Source: CAZUDO01 sp964618895 (GTDB lineage Bacteria; Desulfobacterota; Binatia; DP-6). Taken from it: a DNA stretch of 64,000 bases. The position numbers and the translations under genes are program-made. Below, one piece after another: positions 59,370-64,000 of this stretch. The DNA lies in assembly GCA_964618895.1 (NCBI GenBank), contig CAZUDO010000105.1, positions 1 to 64,000 on the forward strand, in the 5' to 3' direction. Within the stretch, counting starts at the first letter, position 1. Each line of letters starts with the position of its first letter. The notes beneath the pieces are model-generated. The model had not been told where the DNA came from, did not search any database, and saw nothing but the letters and a program-made list of their open reading frames with translations.

Positions 59370-61337
59370 GTGGTCGGGGTGGAACCGGAGCGCGTTCCCG
59401 GACGGACTGAGACGCGACTGCGCGCGCCCCGGGTGGTGGCGCCCCTGCGGGCCCTCTTCACCGCGCCCGGTTGGACCAAGCGTACCGAGCCGCAGATCCG
59501 CTACGGGCAGCGTTTCCTGCCCGGGGTGTCGCTCCTCGGGCGACAGCATGTCCCCGAAGCCAGGCCCGTCCTCGAGCGGGCCGACGCGTTGCGCGGCCGC
59601 CGCTTCACGCACCTCGGGCGGACGGTCGGGTTCCCGGGGAGGATCGAATGGGAGCCCCGCGGCCTGTCGGAGGCATGGTGGGTGGCGCTTGGCAGCCTCG
59701 ACGACCTCGTCCCCCTCGGGGTGGCTGCCGCGATGGCGTCGTCGAGCGAGGTGCGCCGCGGCTGGTACACGACGGCGGCGGCGTTCGTGCGCGAGTGGCT
59801 GGCTGCTGTCCCGGCGGGTCGGGGCGCGGCGTGGACGGTGCGCGCGCTGGCAAGCCGTATTCCCAATCTCATCTACCACACGGTGTTCTTCGCGACCGAG
59901 TTGCGGGCCGACCCCGATGCACGGCGTCCGTTGCTGGAGAGCCTCTATGCCCAGGCCGGTGCGCTGGCGGCGGCCGTCCCCGATCAGGCGGCCGACGGGG
60001 TGCTCATCCGCGCGGGGCGAGCGCTCCACATGGCCGGCCGCTTCTTCGACGGCATGGAGGCGCGCGGGTGGCTGGAAGCAGGCGCCGGCATCTTGTGGGG
60101 ACAGCTGCGCGAGCAGGTCCACGAGGACGGGGGCCATCGCAGTCGGTCGCTGGCGGAACATGGGCTCGTCCTCGGCGACTACCTCGAGGTGCTCGCCCTT
60201 CTGCAAGCGGCCAACGACGACGTTCCCATCTGGGCCCGCAAGCGGGTCAAGGGTATGGCCGACTTTCTGCTCCGGCTGCTGCACCCGGATGGCGAGATCC
60301 CGCTCTTCCACGGCAGCGCGCTCGGGGTGGCCCGTCCTGTACGCGAGTTGTTGGCGGTAGCGGCGGCCGTGCTGCACGAGCCCGCCTTCGCCGCAACGGG
60401 CGAATTGCCCGGTATCTGGCCGCTGCTCGTCCTCGGCGAGACGGGCCGACGCGTGTACGCCAATCTGCCGCGCGAGCGGCTCCGGGGTGCCGAACCGCGC
60501 GCGCTGCGCCGGACGGGCTTCTACGTGCTGCCGGGTGAGACGGACGACGTGATGCTCCTCGACGGCGCGAGCCCGCCGCCCGGAGGGCACCCCAACGCCT
60601 TCGGCTACGAGCTCTCGGTCGGTGGCACACGCATGATCGTGAACGCCGGCGTGGCGGGCGACGACGGGGGAGCGTGGACGGACTACTTCCGGAGCACGCG
60701 CGCGCACAACGTCGTCGACGTGGCCGGTGCGGGACAGATCGCCGGCGGGCGCGTGCCGGCCGTCGACGAGGTCCAGTGGGTGGTGCAGGACGGGCTGCTC
60801 TACTTTTCGGGCGTGCACGACGGCTTCGCCCGCGTCGCGTCGGATCTCCGCCTCCGTCACCGCCGCCGGGTGTTCGGTCTCCCCGGAAGATTCTGGCTGG
60901 TGTGCGACGAGGTGCTGGGCACCGGTGTGTGGGAGGCGGAGTCCTTCATCCACTGGCATCCCGGGGTCACGCTGACGGCCGTATGCCGGGGCCGGCCGGC
61001 ATTCGTCGCCTCCCGCTCGACGGCGGCGGCGCTGCAGGTGGTGCCGAGCGGGGCGAGCCAGGTGCGGGTGAGCCACGGTGCGGAGGAGCCGCAGCCGCAC
61101 GGCTGGTACGCCGCCCGGCATGGCGAGCGCTGGCCCGCGTCGGTGCTCACCCTGGCAGCCCGCGGGCAGCTGCCATTGGTGTTCGGATACGCGTTGTTGC
61201 CACGCACCGAGGTGCCGGCGTTCCTCCACTTCGAGCATGACGCCTTCCGCCTCCAGGCGACGCTCGCCATCGGTGAGCGCGAGTTCGGCATCACCGTGGT
61301 GCAGGGCGACGTCGAGCTGGTCACCCGGCGGCGCTGA
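59370..61337 (+). CDS. Heparinase II/III-family protein
   Basis: The 655 residues have the two-part build of the family. A helical toroid domain (about 50-370) contains EWEPRGLSEAWWVALGSLDD and HEDGGHRSRSLAEHGLVLGDY, the latter with the active-site-like His/Tyr cluster. A C-terminal beta-sandwich (about 380-650) has HPNAFGYELSVGGTRMIVNAG and WTDYFRSTRAHNVVDV, the ST-x-A-H-N signature. Such proteins occur in exopolysaccharide and O-antigen clusters as lyases or modifying enzymes. No signal peptide is evident, so it may be cytoplasmic. It precedes the AsnB-like gene by eight bases, suggesting joint action. Confidence 0.85.
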   Translation: MVGVEPERVPGRTETRLRAPRVVAPLRALFTAPGWTKRTEPQIRYGQRFLPGVSLLGRQHVPEARPVLERADALRGRRFTHLGRTVGFPGRIEWEPRGLSEAWWVALGSLDDLVPLGVAAAMASSSEVRRGWYTTAAAFVREWLAAVPAGRGAAWTVRALASRIPNLIYHTVFFATELRADPDARRPLLESLYAQAGALAAAVPDQAADGVLIRAGRALHMAGRFFDGMEARGWLEAGAGILWGQLREQVHEDGGHRSRSLAEHGLVLGDYLEVLALLQAANDDVPIWARKRVKGMADFLLRLLHPDGEIPLFHGSALGVARPVRELLAVAAAVLHEPAFAATGELPGIWPLLVLGETGRRVYANLPRERLRGAEPRALRRTGFYVLPGETDDVMLLDGASPPPGGHPNAFGYELSVGGTRMIVNAGVAGDDGGAWTDYFRSTRAHNVVDVAGAGQIAGGRVPAVDEVQWVVQDGLLYFSGVHDGFARVASDLRLRHRRRVFGLPGRFWLVCDEVLGTGVWEAESFIHWHPGVTLTAVCRGRPAFVASRSTAAALQVVPSGASQVRVSHGAEEPQPHGWYAARHGERWPASVLTLAARGQLPLVFGYALLPRTEVPAFLHFEHDAFRLQATLAIGEREFGITVVQGDVELVTRRR

Positions 61338-61345
61338 GGGGCACG

Positions 61346-63184
61346 GTGCGCCACGCTCTCGCGATGGCCGGCTGGTCCGAGGTGGCCGTGCCGGTGGATG
61401 CCTGGTGGGGCGCCGACCGCGAGGGGCGCCCGGTGACCCTGTCGTACGTCGACGGCGACCAGAGCGGCCCGGCGGCGATTCCCGCCACCAACGAGGACGG
61501 CTCCGTGTGCGTGGCGCTGGCCGGTTCGATCTACAACGCCCGCGAGCTGCGTGCGACGCTGGCACGCGACCACGCCCTCAAGGGAGGCGACGACGCCGAG
61601 GTGGTGGCGCATCTGTACGAGGAGCGCGATCTCCACTGCATGCAGGCGCTGCGCGGGGCGTTTGCGGTGATGTTGTGGGACAATCGCCGGCGCCGATTGC
61701 TGCTGGCGCGGGACCAGCTCGGACTGGTGCCGCTCTACTACGTGGCCGAGGCACGGCGGTGCGCGGCGGCGTCGGCCCTGCCGTGGCTGGCCCGCCTGCC
61801 CGGGCAGACTGACGCCGTCGACCTCGCGGCGCTGGACGCGTTCCTCGCCCTCGGGGTGGTGCCGCCGCCCGCCACCGTCTATCCGGGCATCCGCCAGCTC
61901 CATCCGGCAGAGGTGTTGGTGTGGGAGGACGGGCGCATCCGCGGGCGACGGTACTGGCAACTCAGCTTCCCGGAGCGGCGGGTCGGAGAGGGGGCCGTGC
62001 CCGGGGTGTTGCGCGACGGGCTCGTCGAGGCCCTCCGGCTGCGACAGGCCGGTGCCGTGCCCGGCCTCCTCCTGTCGGGTGGCCTCGGCGCGTCGACCGT
62101 GTTGACGCTGGCGCTGGCGGACCAGCGGCCACCCGCACGGGCCTACACGGTCGCGGGTGCGGACCTCGACCCCGAAGACGGGCGGCTTGCCGGCGAGATC
62201 GCTCGTGCCGCCGGTGTGGAGCACGTCGTGGTCGAGCCACCGACCGATTGGGGAGCGACGCTGGACGCCCTGCTGGCGACACACGCGGGCCCGGTGGGAA
62301 ACATCGAGGCGGCATTGCTGTATGACGCGGTGGTACGGGCGGGCGGCCTGCCGTCCGTGGTGCTGGCCGGCACGGGCGGAGACGAGGTCTTCGGTGGCTC
62401 CCTGCCGGTGCGCACCGGGGAGCGCGTGCGGCATTTTCGCGACCTGCCGGCCGTCGTGCGTGAGAGTGCCGAGATGCTGGCGCGCATCGCGCCCCGCCGA
62501 TGGGCGGAGCGATTCGGTCATCTCGTCCACCATGGCCGCCTCGCACCGGTCGAGATGTACGCCCGCACCGTCAGTCGGTTCCTGCCCGAGGAGCGCGACG
62601 AGCTCTATTCGCCGGATACCGTTGCCCTCCTCGGGGAATCGTCTCCGTGGACGGCGCTGAGCGCGCTGTTCCCGGAAGCGGTGGCCGCGGGGGGGGGCGA
62701 CCCGGCCGATGCCATCCATTACGTCGAGCTGGCGCTGCGGCTGCCCGCGCGCGTGGCGGCCTTGCGGGCCGCCGTCCCGACGCTCGATCTGCGCTTCCCG
62801 CTGGCCGACCATCGCGTGGCTAGCCTGGTGGCGAGCCTGACGCCGGCCGACCGCGGGACGAGCCGCGCTCGTCAGGTCGGGCTGCGTCGGGCGCTGGCCA
62901 CGACGCTGCCCCGCCAGGTCCTCCGTCGCCCGCACGTCGCGCCCGTGCCGACACGGGCCGCGTGGACCAGCGGCTCCCTGCGGGCGTTGGTCGAAGAGAC
63001 GCTCGCGCCGGCGCGCGTCGCGGCGCAGGGGGTATTCCGGCCCGAGACGGTCGACCGTCTGGTGCAGGCGCAGCTCGCCGGTCGCGGTGACGACGGCGCG
63101 CGGTTGTGGTCCCTTCTGGTGGTGTCGCGCTGGCTCGAGCGGCAGCGGCGTCCGGCGGTCACGTCCCTGCGGGCCGCGGGCTGA
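61346..63184 (+). CDS. AsnB-like protein lacking both catalytic signatures
   Basis: The 612-residue protein has the two-domain fold of glutamine-dependent asparagine synthetase. The GATase II half (about 1-205) shows VALAGSIYNARELRATL and LLLARDQLGLVPLYYV. The N-terminal Cys nucleophile required for glutaminase action is absent. The synthetase half has LLLSGGLGASTV at 241-252, where the PP-loop S-G-G-x-D-[ST] has Gly in place of the Asp. The later AGTGGDEVFGG is kept. It probably does not make asparagine; relatives in polysaccharide clusters act as amidotransferases of unknown targets. The GTG start is the first in frame after the heparinase stop. Confidence 0.82.
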   Translation: MRHALAMAGWSEVAVPVDAWWGADREGRPVTLSYVDGDQSGPAAIPATNEDGSVCVALAGSIYNARELRATLARDHALKGGDDAEVVAHLYEERDLHCMQALRGAFAVMLWDNRRRRLLLARDQLGLVPLYYVAEARRCAAASALPWLARLPGQTDAVDLAALDAFLALGVVPPPATVYPGIRQLHPAEVLVWEDGRIRGRRYWQLSFPERRVGEGAVPGVLRDGLVEALRLRQAGAVPGLLLSGGLGASTVLTLALADQRPPARAYTVAGADLDPEDGRLAGEIARAAGVEHVVVEPPTDWGATLDALLATHAGPVGNIEAALLYDAVVRAGGLPSVVLAGTGGDEVFGGSLPVRTGERVRHFRDLPAVVRESAEMLARIAPRRWAERFGHLVHHGRLAPVEMYARTVSRFLPEERDELYSPDTVALLGESSPWTALSALFPEAVAAGGGDPADAIHYVELALRLPARVAALRAAVPTLDLRFPLADHRVASLVASLTPADRGTSRARQVGLRRALATTLPRQVLRRPHVAPVPTRAAWTSGSLRALVEETLAPARVAAQGVFRPETVDRLVQAQLAGRGDDGARLWSLLVVSRWLERQRRPAVTSLRAAG

Positions 63185-63734
63185 CGGCGCCGCCGGCGGG
63201 CGCCGGGCCGCGGTCGAGTACGATCCACTCGGCACCTTCGACGAGCCGGTTCGGGATGACGTGCAGATAGCCCGCATCGTCGACGATGCGGGTCTTGCGA
63301 AAGTCGATGTCCAGCACGGTGCCCTGCACGCCGGCAGCCCGCACGCGGTAGCCGACTTCGATGTCATGGTCGGAGGCGAGGAAGAAGCCGGCGATCAGAT
63401 CGTTGCTGGTGCCGGAGGCCGAGGTGACCAGCGCGGCTCCCAGCAACGCCAGCACGCCCGAGACGCCGAGGACGATGGCCTGCAACTGCAGCGTGGAGAG
63501 GGCGACGGTCACGACCAGCATCCACCCGGCGAAGGTGGTGAGCCGCGCCAGCAGGAGGACCTGCGACGGGCGGATACGCCCCCGCCGTAGGACGGCCCGG
63601 ACCACTGCCTGCATGATGCGCGTGAAGAGGACGCCGGCAACGAGCACGGCGGCCGCCGCGGCCACCTTGGGCGCGTAGCGCGCCGCCTGCGCCGTGAACT
63701 CGCCGAGGCCGACGATGCGCGCGACATCCGTCAT
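63159..63734 (-). CDS. Small MscS-type mechanosensitive channel
   Basis: The 191 residues include three membrane helices (about 20-45, 60-85, 86-112). The third is Gly/Ala-rich (GVSGVLALLGAALVTSASG), like the pore helix TM3 of MscS. The beta-domain (about 113-160, SNDLIAGFFLASDHDIEVGYRVRAAGVQG, VLDIDFRKTRIVDDAG, IPNRLV) follows the family closely. The C-terminal alpha/beta vestibule domain is missing, so this is a minimal form. Its last codons overlap the asnB-like gene by 26 bases on the other strand. Confidence 0.85.
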   Translation of the reverse strand: MTDVARIVGLGEFTAQAARYAPKVAAAAAVLVAGVLFTRIMQAVVRAVLRRGRIRPSQVLLLARLTTFAGWMLVVTVALSTLQLQAIVLGVSGVLALLGAALVTSASGTSNDLIAGFFLASDHDIEVGYRVRAAGVQGTVLDIDFRKTRIVDDAGYLHVIPNRLVEGAEWIVLDRGPAPAGGAVSPRPAGT

Positions 63735-63773
63735 CCGGTCAACCTGACGATGCGCGCGACGCCCGTCATCGAT

Positions 63774-64000
63774 TCAGGCGGACGTGCGCCGTGCTTCGAC
63801 GGCGCGGCGGAACTCGCCGACGGAGTCGCGCAGCGCCTTCGCCTCGAACCTGCGTCGGAGCGGGCCCGGCACCCAGAAGCCGACGTCGATCTCCTGGGTG
63901 CACGTGGCTTCCACGTGTCCGTCGTGCTCGCGGAACTCGTACGAGCCCTGCACGTCCTTCACGTCCCCCTCGACCAGGCGCCAGCGCGCGCGGTGTGGCG
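63774..64000 (-). CDS. START/SRPBCC-like protein (5' part outside window)
   Basis: The frame is open to the right window edge and encodes the last 75 residues of a START-like (polyketide-cyclase-type) domain: RWRLVEGDVKDVQGSYEFRE, ATCTQEIDVGFWVPGPLRRRF and a C-terminal long helix ALRDSVGEFRRAVEAR. These small hydrophobic-pocket proteins bind lipids or aid CoQ-type functions; no ligand can be named. The missing N-terminal half should contain about 70 more residues. Confidence 0.75.
   Translation of the reverse strand, partial: PHRARWRLVEGDVKDVQGSYEFREHDGHVEATCTQEIDVGFWVPGPLRRRFEAKALRDSVGEFRRAVEARRTSA

Overview
This is a GC-rich (roughly 70 % by eye) bacterial chromosome segment from a Gram-negative organism with an outer membrane: it carries a complete Tol-Pal operon, a DUF-type beta-barrel protein and several lipoproteins. 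The conserved gene string rho, rpsB, tsf, pyrH, frr, uppS, cdsA, rseP, tsaB, DUF465, ilvN, ilvC, psd, pssA, leuA recalls Geobacter-like deltaproteobacteria. The secreted Cys-rich proteins with thrombospondin-3 calcium repeats and poly-threonine linkers are, from memory, typical of the uncultured deltaproteobacterial relatives called Binatota/Binatia. The phylum is an inference; no database was searched.

Layout. 1-1.2 kb: the 3' end of a surface-protein gene, tRNA-Leu(GAG), and a HicB-like antitoxin whose HicA partner is broken. 1.2-3.6 kb, minus strand: pgk-tpiA-secG. 3.7-8.6 kb: tolQ-tolR-tolA-tolB-pal-cpoB, with four-base overlaps at three junctions. 8.6-11.7 kb: an MFS transporter, ribF, rluD. 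11.9-22.8 kb: rho and the long translation, envelope-lipid and branched-chain amino-acid string. 22.8-27.4 kb: a probable leucine attenuator, then leuA-leuB-usg-truA. 27.4-32.4 kb: rarA (minus), then nadK, recN and an M23 peptidase.

From tRNA-Ala(GGC) at 32.4 kb the segment becomes more accessory: a HigBA-type module, a truncated cyclic-nucleotide-binding domain, a glutaminase/GAF/MinD-like signalling cluster (33.5-36.1 kb), a beta-propeller surface protein with about 72 threonine-type codons in a row, a CHASE2 adenylate cyclase facing a TPR/beta-barrel plus FecR pair (39-43.5 kb), three overlapping small secreted proteins next to a CsgG-like lipoprotein (43.8-46 kb), and two citrate synthase 3' remnants placed back to back (46.0-46.5 kb). 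leuC-leuD follow at 48.8-50.9 kb (minus), led by a MarR regulator with a perfect 14-bp palindrome inside its promoter. The remainder holds another Cys-rich beta-helix surface protein, a Flp-type pilin with a repeat-rich leader, serine acetyltransferase, RecQ with a basic tail, an ABC permease, a heparinase/AsnB-like pair, a small MscS channel and a START-like protein cut by the window edge.

Functional links. Leucine synthesis is split into two blocks, leuA-leuB with a candidate attenuator and leuC-leuD with a candidate MarR repressor, so the halves may answer to different signals. Psd and PssA form a phosphatidylethanolamine branch fed by CdsA. No ilvB or dxr lies in the places where related genomes usually keep them. 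The strongest items for follow-up are the leuA attenuator, the MarR-leuCD operator, the CUG start of tsaB, the ASADH-like protein without its catalytic Cys, the AsnB-like protein lacking both catalytic signatures, and the citrate synthase scar.
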